From: an uncultured Bacteroidia bacterium
Lineage (GTDB): Bacteria; Bacteroidota; Bacteroidia; J057; CALAJH01
Reading direction: 5' to 3'
Assembly (NCBI GenBank): GCA_937922655.1
Contig: CALAJH010000005.1
Location: 205,484 to 269,483 of the forward strand
DNA length: 64,000 nt
How positions within the stretch are numbered: position 1 is the first letter of the stretch; each line of letters opens with the position of its first letter. The notes beneath the pieces are model-generated. The model was not told the DNA's origin. It did no database searches and saw nothing but the letters and a program-made list of their open reading frames with translations. A program made the translations under genes and the position numbers. Positions 55,834 to 64,000 of this stretch are shown piece by piece.

Positions 55834-58695
55834 ATGCATAAATTCAGCGACAGACACATCGGCCCGTCGTCCGAGCAAACGGCGGAAATGCTACGACTTT
55901 TAGGGGCAAAGGATTTGGACGATTTAGTCGAGCAGGTCGTGCCTCAAAACATCCGTTTGAACCAAGAATTAAACTTGCCCGAGGCGGTTTCCGAGGCCGA
56001 AGCCTTGGAGTATGTTTCTGCGTTGGCGGCAAAAAATCAAATACGCAAGAACTTTATCGGACAAGGCTATTACGGAACGATAACGCCGACCGTCGTTTTA
56101 CGCAACGTCTTGGAAAATCCGGGCTGGTATACACAATATACGCCGTACCAAGCGGAAATTTCGCAAGGTCGCATGGAGGCGCTGCTCAATTTCCAAACAA
56201 TGGTTTCGGACCTGACGGGCATGGAAATCGCCAACGCCTCGCTCTTGGACGAAGCCACCGCCGCCGCCGAGGCCATGATTTTGATGTACAACGCCACGCG
56301 CGGCAAAAACTCGGGCAACGTGCTCTTGGTCGACGACCGTGTTTTTCCGCAAACGTTGGCCGTTCTCCAAACCCGGGCCCGGCCGCTGGGGATAGAAATC
56401 CGCGAGACCAACCTCGTCATGGCCGAAAACGACGATTACGAAGGCGCTTTCGCCGTGCTTTTTCAGTATCCCGACGCGTGCGGGGAAATCCACTCCGAAA
56501 TTCCCGATTTGGCTGCAAAGGTCAAAAAGCGGGGGCTGATGATGGCGGTGGGAACGGATTTGTTGGCGCTCACGCTTTTCACGCCGCCGGGGAGTTTCGG
56601 GGCGGACGTGGTCTACGGTTCGGCGCAACGCCTCGGCGTTCCGATGGGTTACGGCGGGCCGCACGCCGCCTTTTTCGCCGTACGCGACGAATACAAACGC
56701 CTGCTTCCCGGCAGGTTGGTCGGCGTTTCCATCGACGCCGACGGCAAACCCGCCCTTCGCCTTACCCTCCAAACCCGCGAACAACACATCCGGCGCGAAA
56801 AAGCGACGTCGAATATTTGTACGGCGCAGGTCTTGTTGGCCGTTGTTTCGGGATTCTACGGCGTATACCACGGCCCCGAGGGATTGACGGCCATCGCCCA
56901 AAAAATCAACGCTTTGGCCGCGACGTTTAAAAAATCGCTCGAGGAAATGAACTTGGACGTTTCGGCCGAAGCCGTTTTCGACACCGTCGCCGTTTTCCTC
57001 GAACTCGAAAACAACCCCGCCGACTTTCTCGACAAAGCGCTCGAAGAGGCCGAAAAACAAGCAATCAACTTTCATTATCGCCAAGAAGAGCGGGCGCTTG
57101 TTTTTTCCTTCGACGAAACCCACGAACTCGAAGACGTCAAGGCGCTCGTCGAACTCGTGGCCAAAGCCTCGGGACGCAAGCCCGTTTTGAGCGAAAGCAA
57201 GAGCGACGTGCCGTTTTACCTCGCCCGAAAAACGCCGTTTATGACCCACCCCGTTTTCCACGCCTACCGCAGCGAAACCGAAATGCTCCGCTACCTCAAA
57301 CGTTTGGAAAACCGCGACCTTTCGCTGACCACGTCCATGATACCGTTGGGGTCGTGTACGATGAAACTCAACGCGACGACGGAAATGTTGCCGATAACGA
57401 TGCCGGGCTTTTCGCGCCTGCATCCGTTTGCGCCCGTCGAACAGGCACGGGGTTATCAGACGGTTTTCGAAGCGTTGGAAAAGTTTTTGTGCGAAATAAC
57501 GGGATTTTCGGCCTGTTCTTTGCAACCGAATTCCGGGGCGCAAGGGGAGTATGCGGGCTTGATGGCCATTCGCGGCTATCACGAGGCGCGCGGAGAAACG
57601 CACCGTAACGTGGCGTTGATACCGTCGTCGGCCCACGGCACCAACCCCGCCAGCGCCGTCATGGCCGGCATGGACGTGGTCATCGTCAAATGCGACGGCG
57701 ACGGCAACATTGATTTTGCCGATTTGTGCGTCAAAGCCGAGGCCAACAAAGACCGACTTGCGGCCTTGATGGTTACCTATCCTTCGACGCACGGGGTGTT
57801 CGAGGAGCAAATTACGGACGTTTGCGCCAAAATCCACGAATGCGGCGGATTGGTCTACATGGACGGCGCCAACCTCAACGCCCAAGTGGGCTTGACCTCT
57901 CCCGCCCTCATTGGCGCCGACGTTTGCCACATCAATCTTCACAAGACGTTCTGTATTCCCCACGGCGGAGGCGGGCCGGGCATGGGACCGATTTGCGTCG
58001 TCGAAAAACTTGCCCCCTATCTGCCCGGACACCCGATCGTCGACAACGGTCGCCAGGGGCCGACGGTCGCCGCCGCGCCGTGGGGCAGCGCCTCCATTCT
58101 GCTCATTTCCTACGTTTACATCCTCATGATGGGGCCGGAAGGCCTCAAAAAGGCCACGCAGGTCGCCCTGCTCAACGCCAACTACATCCGCAAACGGCTC
58201 CAAGACCATTATCCCGTGCTTTTCAAAGGCAAAAACGGTTTTGTCGCCCACGAACTGATTATCGACTTTCGGAGCTTTAAGCATTCGGCGGGCGTGGAGG
58301 TCGAAGACGTGGCCAAACGATTGATGGACTACGGTTTTCACGCGCCGACGGTGTCTTTTCCCGTTCCGGGTACGATGATGATAGAACCGACCGAAAGCGA
58401 AAACAAAGCCGAACTCGACCGTTTTTGCGACGCGCTCATCGCCATACGCGAAGAAATCCGCGAAATCGAGGACGGCCGTGCGAGCAAGACCGACAACGTT
58501 CTCAAAAACGCGCCGCACACCGCCGCCGCCGTCGTATCCGACGCATGGAACCGGCCCTATGGACGGGAAAAAGCGGCCTTTCCCGCGCCGTGGGTACGGC
58601 AAAACAAGTTTTGGCCGCCCGTTTCGCGGGTAAACAACAGTTACGGCGACCGCAACGTCGTTTGCAGTTGTCCGCCCGTCGAAGCCTACGCTTAA
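55834..58695 (+). CDS. gcvP: Glycine dehydrogenase (decarboxylating), P-protein of the glycine cleavage system
   Basis: PLP enzyme that decarboxylates glycine and loads the aminomethyl group on GcvH. 953 aa, a single-chain P-protein with two homologous halves: HIGPSSEQTAEMLRLLG opens the first, and TSMIPLGSCTMKLNATTEML marks the second. The PLP lysine is Lys704 in HINLHKTFCIPHGGGGPGMG. The C-terminus PYGREKAAFPAPWVRQNKFW is typical. The frame opens at 55786 upstream, but ATG 55834 gives the family start MHKFSDRHIGPS and follows the promoter. gcvT and gcvH are not in the window. Confidence 0.97.
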   Translation: MHKFSDRHIGPSSEQTAEMLRLLGAKDLDDLVEQVVPQNIRLNQELNLPEAVSEAEALEYVSALAAKNQIRKNFIGQGYYGTITPTVVLRNVLENPGWYTQYTPYQAEISQGRMEALLNFQTMVSDLTGMEIANASLLDEATAAAEAMILMYNATRGKNSGNVLLVDDRVFPQTLAVLQTRARPLGIEIRETNLVMAENDDYEGAFAVLFQYPDACGEIHSEIPDLAAKVKKRGLMMAVGTDLLALTLFTPPGSFGADVVYGSAQRLGVPMGYGGPHAAFFAVRDEYKRLLPGRLVGVSIDADGKPALRLTLQTREQHIRREKATSNICTAQVLLAVVSGFYGVYHGPEGLTAIAQKINALAATFKKSLEEMNLDVSAEAVFDTVAVFLELENNPADFLDKALEEAEKQAINFHYRQEERALVFSFDETHELEDVKALVELVAKASGRKPVLSESKSDVPFYLARKTPFMTHPVFHAYRSETEMLRYLKRLENRDLSLTTSMIPLGSCTMKLNATTEMLPITMPGFSRLHPFAPVEQARGYQTVFEALEKFLCEITGFSACSLQPNSGAQGEYAGLMAIRGYHEARGETHRNVALIPSSAHGTNPASAVMAGMDVVIVKCDGDGNIDFADLCVKAEANKDRLAALMVTYPSTHGVFEEQITDVCAKIHECGGLVYMDGANLNAQVGLTSPALIGADVCHINLHKTFCIPHGGGGPGMGPICVVEKLAPYLPGHPIVDNGRQGPTVAAAPWGSASILLISYVYILMMGPEGLKKATQVALLNANYIRKRLQDHYPVLFKGKNGFVAHELIIDFRSFKHSAGVEVEDVAKRLMDYGFHAPTVSFPVPGTMMIEPTESENKAELDRFCDALIAIREEIREIEDGRASKTDNVLKNAPHTAAAVVSDAWNRPYGREKAAFPAPWVRQNKFWPPVSRVNNSYGDRNVVCSCPPVEAYA

Positions 58696-58797
58696 GCGCA
58701 AGAATCGCGGGCGAAAAAATCCGGGCTGTAAAATTGAGCGTGCGAAATTCGGACAACGAAACGCTCGCCGCCCATGACGGTTTTGCATCCAATTTCG

Positions 58798-58805
58798 TAA
58801 ATTTG
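58798..58805 (+). promoter_or_regulatory. -7 promoter element of gpmI, 5 bases before the start
   Basis: TAAATTTG, an exact TAnnTTTG match with CGGGG before ATG 58811. Confidence 0.6.
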
Positions 58806-58810
58806 CGGGG

Positions 58811-60307
58811 ATGAACAAGGCGGCATTGATAATATTGGACGGTTGGGGCATGGCCGAAGACCCCGCCGTCAGCGCCGTAGACGCGGCCCGCACCCCCAAC
58901 TTCGACCGCTACCGACAAACCGGACTTTTCACGACGCTCGACGCCTCGGGTACGGCGGTCGGCTTGCCCGACGGACAAATGGGCAATTCGGAAGTGGGGC
59001 ATTTCACGCTCGGCGCCGGCAGAGTCGTTATGCAGGAACTTGAACGCATACGCCAAGCCTTCGCCTCGGGCGCCGTCAAGCACAACCCCGTTTTGGGCGA
59101 ACTCATGGCGTATTGCAAGCGCGAAAACCGGCGTTTGCATTTGGTTGGTTTGGTTTCGGACGGGGGGGTGCATTCGTCGCAGGAACATCTGCACGCCTTG
59201 CTGAGCATTTTGGCGGCGGAAGGGGTCGAGGCATGGGTTCACGCCGTTACCGACGGACGGGACTGCGGCCCCCACGACGGCGTTGACGCGCTTGCACGCC
59301 TTGAAAACCACCTGCAAACGACGCAAAACGCCAAAATCGCCACGATTATCGGGCGATACTACGCCATGGACCGGGATTTGCGTTGGGAACGTACGGCCAA
59401 AGCATGGAAATTGTACGTTAAAGGCGAAGGACAAAGATTCGATTCGGCCGTCGCCGCCCTTCGGGCTTCCTACGACGCGGGCGTTTCGGACGAATTCGTT
59501 TTGCCCGTCGTTTTGGCGGAGGCGCGCATGCAAGCGGGCGACCCGGTGTTGTTTTTCAATTTTCGCACCGACCGTTGCCGACAAATCGTTCGCGCCCTTG
59601 CCCTCGAACCGCAGACGGAAACCTACCCGCTCGACCTAAAACTCGCGACCATGACCGTTTACGACGACGCTTTTCCGTTTGCCGCACTCTTCGACAAATC
59701 GACGCCGAAAAAGACCTTGGGCGAGGTAATATCGGAGGCGGGGCTGAGCCAACTTCGCATCGCCGAAACGGAAAAATACCCGCACGTAACGTTCTTTTTC
59801 AACGGGGGCGTCGAAACGCCGTTTGCGGGTGAGGAACGAATCCTGTGCCCGTCGCCGAAAGTGGCGACGTACGACCTTGCCCCGGAGATGAGCGCTCGGG
59901 ACGTTGCCTCCCGCGCGTGTACGCACATTCACGAAAACCGTCCGGACTTTGTTTGCCTCAATTTTGCCAACGCCGACATGGTCGGACATACGGGCGTATT
60001 CGAGGCGGCCGTCGCGGCGTGTGAAGCGGTGGACGCATGTTTGGGCGCGGTGGTGGAAACGCTGTTGGAAAACGGCTACAAGGCCTTGATACTGGCCGAC
60101 CACGGCAACGCCGACAAAATGCGCAACGCCGACGGCACGCCCCATACGGCACATACGCTAGCCCCCGTGCCCTGTATGCTTTTGGGCGAAAACAAGGGCC
60201 GGTTGCGAACGGACGGGGGGTTGTCCGACGTTGCGCCGACGCTCTTGCACCTCATGGGACTCAGGGTTCCGTCCGAAATGACGGGTCGATGCCTTTGGAC
60301 GGCTTAG
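58811..60307 (+). CDS. gpmI: 2,3-bisphosphoglycerate-independent phosphoglycerate mutase
   Basis: Glycolytic isomerase interconverting 3- and 2-phosphoglycerate through a phosphoserine and two manganese ions. 498 aa of alkaline-phosphatase superfamily: first metal Asp in LIILDGWGMAEDP, nucleophile Ser60 in GQMGNSEVGHFTLGAGR, HAVTDGRDCGPHDGVD, GRYYAMDRDLRWERTAKAW, and late metal ligands in NFANADMVGHTG and ILADHGNADKM. Convergent with the AtuA-family gene, overlapping it by four bases. Confidence 0.97.
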   Translation: MNKAALIILDGWGMAEDPAVSAVDAARTPNFDRYRQTGLFTTLDASGTAVGLPDGQMGNSEVGHFTLGAGRVVMQELERIRQAFASGAVKHNPVLGELMAYCKRENRRLHLVGLVSDGGVHSSQEHLHALLSILAAEGVEAWVHAVTDGRDCGPHDGVDALARLENHLQTTQNAKIATIIGRYYAMDRDLRWERTAKAWKLYVKGEGQRFDSAVAALRASYDAGVSDEFVLPVVLAEARMQAGDPVLFFNFRTDRCRQIVRALALEPQTETYPLDLKLATMTVYDDAFPFAALFDKSTPKKTLGEVISEAGLSQLRIAETEKYPHVTFFFNGGVETPFAGEERILCPSPKVATYDLAPEMSARDVASRACTHIHENRPDFVCLNFANADMVGHTGVFEAAVAACEAVDACLGAVVETLLENGYKALILADHGNADKMRNADGTPHTAHTLAPVPCMLLGENKGRLRTDGGLSDVAPTLLHLMGLRVPSEMTGRCLWTA

Positions 60308-61683
60308 GATTCGAGAATTTCCCAGACGGGATGCACGTGTCTTCGGTCAATCAAAGTGGGCCAAAGACTGAGTTGGGCGCGGGCGTCGTTACCCCAGCCG
60401 GGCATGCTTATCAAGCCCGGGGGGCCGTTGAGTCCCAAACAAACGACGGCTTGCAAGGCCGTTTTTCCGGCGCGTTCGTCGGAGTGCTGAATGACGGCGC
60501 GCACGCCGATTTCGTTCATTTGGGAAAGCCATTGGTCGGAGGGACGGGGGGCGGCGGGGCCGTGAATACCGTCGACGCCGACGAGCGAAAATTCGTATCG
60601 ATCGAGTTTTATCGGCAGGGCGGCCCATATTTCCTTGACGGCCTCGATGAATTTGAGGGCTTTTTCGTAAGCGTGGGGGCGACTGAAAAAAAAGAACTGG
60701 TCGGAAAGGAAGCCTTCCATTTGTCCGATGCAGAGTTTGAGTTTTTCGGGGGCGGGAAGTCCTTTGGCGCCCGAAAATTCGACGCGGTCGGGGCCGGTTT
60801 CAACGAGCGAAACGTTGGTAAAGTCGGCGACGACGTCGGGGGTGATGTATCGTGCGGGGTCGTGGATTTCGTAGACGAGTTGTTCGCGGAGGGTGTCGCG
60901 GGATATTTTACCGCCCATGTTGGTCATACGGGTAAAGGTGGCGGAGCCGTCGGCGCGAACGTGGGCGATGGGGTAAGCCAAACGGGAAAGGTTGTAGTCG
61001 GGGGGCCAATGGGCGTAAGAATTTCCGCCGGAGGCTTGTCCGCCGCATTCGAGCAGATGTCCGACGCCGATTCCCGCCGCCAGCAGGTCCCAATCTTTTT
61101 CCAAGTCCCAGCGATAACGATGGACCAAAACGCCTAAGGTTAGGCAAGGGTCGGCGACGCGGCCGGCAAGAATGATTTGGGCGCCGGCGTCGAGGGCTTC
61201 GGCCACGGCCCGTGCGCCGATATAGACGTTGGCGTGGGTGACGGGAAACTTTCCTTTTTCGTAGGGGGCGCCGGTGTCGAGGTTTTCAAACTTTTCGCCG
61301 GCGGCGATGAGTTCGTCGAGGCGTTCGAGCATGTCGTCGCCCCAAAGAGCGGCGATTTTTACGCCTTTGATTCCTTGTTTGGCCAAGATTTCGGCGACCT
61401 TGACGGCGGCGCTTTTGGGGTTGAGGCCGCCGGAGTCGGTAACGAAACGAACGCCGTTTTTGAGTCCGGGAGGATACAAAAGCTTGGCGTGCAGTTCGAT
61501 GTCGCGGGCGTAACCGAGGTTGGGGTCTCGCCGACGGTCTTTTTGTAAAATGGAGAGGGTGAGTTCGGCAAGAGCGTCGTGGACGATGAAGTCGGCGGCG
61601 GCGGCGTGCGCCATCGCTATCGCCGCCATCGGACTGTCGCCGTAAAAGCCTTGTCCGCCACCGATGCGTACAACGTTTTCCAT
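60304..61683 (-). CDS. AtuA-family (DUF1446) protein
   Basis: 459 residues of the acyclic-terpene-utilisation AtuA family: VVRIGGGQGFYGDSPMAAIA at the N-terminus, DFIVHDALAELTLSILQKD, VTDSGGLNPKSAA and LAGRVADPCLTLGVLVHR. Characterised AtuA belongs to citronellol/geraniol degradation, but most members are of unknown function and no other atu genes are here, so I do not assign a pathway. The C-terminal half (about 330-459) resembles the companion AtuA-like domain. Cytoplasmic. The promoter sits four bases before the ATG. Confidence 0.85.
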   Translation of the reverse strand: MENVVRIGGGQGFYGDSPMAAIAMAHAAAADFIVHDALAELTLSILQKDRRRDPNLGYARDIELHAKLLYPPGLKNGVRFVTDSGGLNPKSAAVKVAEILAKQGIKGVKIAALWGDDMLERLDELIAAGEKFENLDTGAPYEKGKFPVTHANVYIGARAVAEALDAGAQIILAGRVADPCLTLGVLVHRYRWDLEKDWDLLAAGIGVGHLLECGGQASGGNSYAHWPPDYNLSRLAYPIAHVRADGSATFTRMTNMGGKISRDTLREQLVYEIHDPARYITPDVVADFTNVSLVETGPDRVEFSGAKGLPAPEKLKLCIGQMEGFLSDQFFFFSRPHAYEKALKFIEAVKEIWAALPIKLDRYEFSLVGVDGIHGPAAPRPSDQWLSQMNEIGVRAVIQHSDERAGKTALQAVVCLGLNGPPGLISMPGWGNDARAQLSLWPTLIDRRHVHPVWEILES

Positions 61684-61687
61684 AACG

Positions 61688-61695
61688 CAAAACTA
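61688..61695 (-). promoter_or_regulatory. -7 promoter element of the AtuA-family gene, 4 bases before the start
   Basis: TAGTTTTG on the minus strand, an exact TAnnTTTG match with 4 bases to ATG 61683. Confidence 0.6.
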
Positions 61696-61829
61696 AACAT
61701 TTTTATCGGCCCGGAAACGATGGGGCGTAGGCATGACGTTGTTTGCCGCCGGTCGCGAAAAACTTTTCGTATTTTTTGGAAAATCGGGTGCAAAGCGCGA
61801 AATTTGCGGTTCATTTTTGGACACATATT

Positions 61830-62141
61830 ATGTTTGCGATAATCGCGTTGGGAGGCCGACAAATAAAAGCCGAAGCGGGGCGTTTCGCCTACGTCAATCG
61901 GATGCCTCACGAACCGAACAGCGTCGTGCAAATCGACGACGTGCTGATGATCGTCAACGGCGAAAACGTACGCATCGGGCGGCCGAAAGTAGAGGGCGCG
62001 TCGGTGAGCATCCGTATAGACGAACATCTCAAAGACGACAAAATCATCGTTTTCAAGAAAAAACGCCGCAAAGGCTACAAAGTAAAAAAAGGACATCGTC
62101 AGGCGCTGACGCGCATTACTTTTGAATCCATCAACGGTTAA
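61830..62141 (+). CDS. rplU: Ribosomal protein L21
   Basis: 103 residues with the L21 pattern: MFAIIALGGRQIKAEAGRF, VVQIDDVLMIVNGENVRIGR, GASVSIRIDEHLKDDKIIVF and the signature KKKRRKGYKVKKGHRQALTR. A component of the 50S subunit binding 23S rRNA. The frame is open from 61743, but the family start is ATG 61830. I find no exact TAnnTTTG just upstream; the closest is CATTTTTG at 61813-61820. Six bases separate it from rpmA, the universal partner. Confidence 0.97.
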   Translation: MFAIIALGGRQIKAEAGRFAYVNRMPHEPNSVVQIDDVLMIVNGENVRIGRPKVEGASVSIRIDEHLKDDKIIVFKKKRRKGYKVKKGHRQALTRITFESING

Positions 62142-62147
62142 AAAAAC

Positions 62148-62414
62148 ATGGCACACAAAAAAGGCGTAGGCAGTTCGAAAAACGGACGCGAATCGGAATC
62201 GAAACGCTTGGGCGTTAAAATCTTTGGCGGCCAAACCTGCATTGCGGGCAATATTTTGGTGCGTCAGCGGGGAACGGCCTTTCATCCGGGCAAAAACGTC
62301 GGTCTCGGCAAAGACCACACCCTTTTCGCCCTCACCGACGGCGTGGTAGAGTTTCGCAACAAGCGCGGCACCCGCTACGTTTCCGTCGTTCCCGTAGGAG
62401 AATCAAACCGATAA
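62148..62414 (+). CDS. rpmA: Ribosomal protein L27
   Basis: 88 residues: [48 protein letters not shown] and [14 protein letters not shown], all typical of L27, whose N-terminus reaches the peptidyl transferase centre. There is no cleavable Firmicutes-type N-terminal extension. Cotranscribed with rplU. obg, often the third gene of this cluster, is instead at 10115-11137. Confidence 0.97.
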   Translation: MAHKKGVGSSKNGRESESKRLGVKIFGGQTCIAGNILVRQRGTAFHPGKNVGLGKDHTLFALTDGVVEFRNKRGTRYVSVVPVGESNR

Positions 62415-62446
62415 ACGGTCGGCAAACACCGTCAAAATTCGGGCTT

Positions 62447-62469
62447 CGTCCCCGCCGGCGGCGGGGACG
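62447..62469 (+). terminator. GC-rich hairpin after rplU-rpmA
   Basis: Perfect 10-bp stem CGTCCCCGCC/GGCGGGGACG with a 3-base loop, 32 bases after the rpmA stop, followed by the weak T-rich TCGTTCTTT. Probable terminator. Confidence 0.6.
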
Positions 62470-62674
62470 TCGTTCTTTAAACCGAAATTTACGTTCTTTG
62501 AGCCGGTTTCGAATCGTCGGCAAAATCTTTCTTTACATTTCAGTTGTTTCAATGATTAAAAAAGAACAATATTTGCACATTTAACATTCCCCAAATTGGA
62601 TTTTAAGACGGCCGTTGCGGACGCGATAAAAAACACGTCGAAAACCTTTATACACCGGTCAATAACCAATACAT

Positions 62675-62720
62675 ATACATATAATTATATGTATAGCTAA
62701 ATACATATAATTATATGTAT
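62675..62720. repeat. Two tandem copies of a perfect 20-bp palindrome
   Basis: ATACATATAATTATATGTAT occurs at 62675-62694 and again at 62701-62720, separated by AGCTAA. Each copy is a perfect dyad. The surrounding 62560-62830 is strongly AT-rich compared with the rest of the window and has no gene. The position, 150-195 bases upstream of the DUF262 gene, suits operator sites for a dimeric regulator; a cruciform or recombination site is the alternative. Confidence 0.85.
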
Positions 62721-62830
62721 ACTTCAAGGTTTTATATACATATCTTTTTGCATACGTTATATCGTATAAGAATTTTGTGCATTGTATCGCTTTTTTAAAA
62801 ATTATTTTTGGTTTTTCTTCGGCATCGTTG

Positions 62831-62838
62831 TAATATTG
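62831..62838 (+). promoter_or_regulatory. Probable -7 element of the DUF262 gene
   Basis: TAATATTG differs from TAnnTTTG at one position; it lies 31 bases before ATG 62870. Confidence 0.35.
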
Positions 62839-62869
62839 CACGCAGCTTAAAACTAAGCGTTTAGAACAA

Positions 62870-64000
62870 ATGAAAGCCGATAGAAAAACCGTGGCCGACC
62901 TGCTTTCGGGCGAACGTCAATACCTTGTTCCTCTTTTCCAACGTCCGTATAGTTGGGAGGAAAAACATTGGAGGGCGATGTGGGAGGATTTGAAGGCTTT
63001 GCAGGAAACGGACGGCGAGGAAAAAAAAGAACATTTTTTCGGACCCATCGTTACGCAGGAATTCAAATCCGACGCCGAGGTCAAACAATATTTACTCATC
63101 GACGGCCAGCAACGCCTCACGACGCTGTCCATTCTTTTGCTCACCCTTCGGGAACGGCTTAAAGAATTGGGGGCCAACGTCGAGGAACGCGACATTCTTC
63201 TCAATAGACTGAACAGACATTGTTCGAACACCATGGGCAACCGCTTTGACTATAAAATCATACCCACCGTTACCCACGGCGACCGGGAAAACTACATCGC
63301 CCTCGTCAAAAACGAAACCCCGCCCCGACCGGCGTCGCAATTGGTTAAAGCGTATCAATTTTTCAAAAGAGAGATACGCAAAAGTATCAAAAACGTAAAC
63401 GAGGCCAAAAGTTTTTTTGGCGCCGTTATCAACCAACTCACGCTGGTCGGCATCGAACTCGACGACTACGAAAACCCCTACACCGTCTTTGAAACGCTCA
63501 ATTACCGCGGCAGTCCGCTCAACCAAACCGACCTCATTCGCAACCATCTGTTCATGTTGATTCCCGACGAAGACGAACAGAACGCCGTTCACGACCGCTA
63601 TTGGAAACCGCTGACCGATTATTTCGGCGACGAAGAGCGAAACAAAAAACAAAAACAGAAAAGCCATACGCTTAACGACTTTTTCCGTTATTATTTAAGC
63701 GCACGCGAAAACGCCGTCGTAAAAAGCACCGACGTTTATTTCAAAATCAAAAAAGATTTTAATAAAAAGGAACAACTTAAAACTTTATGGTCCGGGCTAG
63801 AAGCGGCGTTTTCGTATTACAAACGTTTGATGGGCCGCGAACCCGAAGCCCATCCCTTGATTCAAAAACGTTTGGCCCGCATGAGAATGTTGGACGTTAC
63901 CGTTCACTTTCCTTTGGCTTTTAATCTTTACGGCGAATATGAATCGGGCCGCCTTTCCCCCGAAGCCTTCGACGAAGCCCTTTTCGCCATCGAAACGTTT
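62870..64000 (+). CDS. DUF262 (GmrSD/ParB-like nuclease family) protein, cut by window edge
   Basis: 377 residues are visible from ATG 62870; the frame continues beyond the window. The DUF262 hallmarks are clear: LVPLFQRPYSWEEKHWRAMW near the N-terminus, YLLIDGQQRLTTLSILLLTL (D-G-Q-Q-R nucleotide/DNA-site motif), and YTVFETLNYRGSPLNQTDLI. The domain occurs in GmrSD type IV restriction enzymes (cutting modified phage DNA) and in other defence or regulatory proteins; a C-terminal HNH DUF1524 half would be expected outside the window. Its AT-rich upstream region with palindromes differs from the neighbouring ribosomal genes, which suggests an acquired defence gene. Confidence 0.9.
   Translation, partial: MKADRKTVADLLSGERQYLVPLFQRPYSWEEKHWRAMWEDLKALQETDGEEKKEHFFGPIVTQEFKSDAEVKQYLLIDGQQRLTTLSILLLTLRERLKELGANVEERDILLNRLNRHCSNTMGNRFDYKIIPTVTHGDRENYIALVKNETPPRPASQLVKAYQFFKREIRKSIKNVNEAKSFFGAVINQLTLVGIELDDYENPYTVFETLNYRGSPLNQTDLIRNHLFMLIPDEDEQNAVHDRYWKPLTDYFGDEERNKKQKQKSHTLNDFFRYYLSARENAVVKSTDVYFKIKKDFNKKEQLKTLWSGLEAAFSYYKRLMGREPEAHPLIQKRLARMRMLDVTVHFPLAFNLYGEYESGRLSPEAFDEALFAIETF

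Noticed and set aside
56098..58899. 933-residue minus-strand open frame opposite gcvP
   Set aside because: It mirrors the codon bias of gcvP (a true 953-aa P-protein with catalytic Lys). The translation is rich in Arg, His, Gly and Val with no family motifs and runs across the gcvP-gpmI junction.

Overview
The window reads as chromosomal DNA of a Bacteroidota bacterium of roughly 50 percent GC. The evidence is the -7 promoter element TAnnTTTG in front of most transcription units, a secreted esterase with a type IX secretion (T9SS) tail, SusC/FecA-style TonB-dependent receptors, a Bacteroidota-type short-chain L-threonine dehydrogenase, and a 1060-residue M1 peptidase with a barrel-like tail. 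I cannot place it below phylum. I see no rRNA, tRNA, CRISPR array or intact transposon.

Layout. 1-6.4 kb: a TPR protein running off the left edge, a frame-broken nuclease-like pseudogene with a 13-base G tract, an outer-membrane patatin phospholipase, and a TonB-receptor remnant. 6.4-15 kb: T9SS esterase, a small coiled-coil membrane protein with a nearby 5' duplicate, clpP, a tolC-obg pair, and an intact TonB-dependent receptor. 15-24.8 kb: ispH, an arginase-fold protein lacking metal ligands, uvrB, threonine dehydrogenase, a three-gene envelope/GAF operon, and a cobalamin riboswitch followed by an exported jelly-roll protein. 24.8-40.5 kb: priA, an M1 peptidase-glycosyltransferase pair, a metH-SDR pair, a coiled-coil nuclease-like protein, an outer-membrane protein and comEC. 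40.6-46.9 kb: a CoxE-like VWA protein, an SF2 helicase with no N-terminal motor lobe, and a coupled DUF1998 protein. 47-62.4 kb: glcD-like oxidase, a chaperone operon (two PpiC/SurA proteins plus a lipoprotein) reading into glpK and ribF, gcvP, gpmI, an AtuA-family protein, and rplU-rpmA. 62.4-64 kb: an AT-rich palindromic region and a DUF262 protein cut by the right edge.

Most genes are housekeeping: protein quality control (ClpP, SurA), repair and replication restart (UvrB, PriA), isoprenoid and one-carbon metabolism (IspH, GcvP, MetH) and ribosome assembly (Obg, L21, L27). The accessory interest lies in four places. (1) Ten genes have a TAnnTTTG element ending only 4-8 bases before the start codon, which predicts leaderless mRNAs and corrects several start sites. 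(2) A B12 riboswitch controls an exported protein, and a duplicated block links that protein's family to a TonB-dependent receptor. (3) A helicase/DUF1998 pair lacks its ATP-binding lobe. (4) Two tandem perfect 20-bp palindromes lie ahead of the DUF262 gene. Many long antisense reading frames exist because of codon bias and are not annotated.
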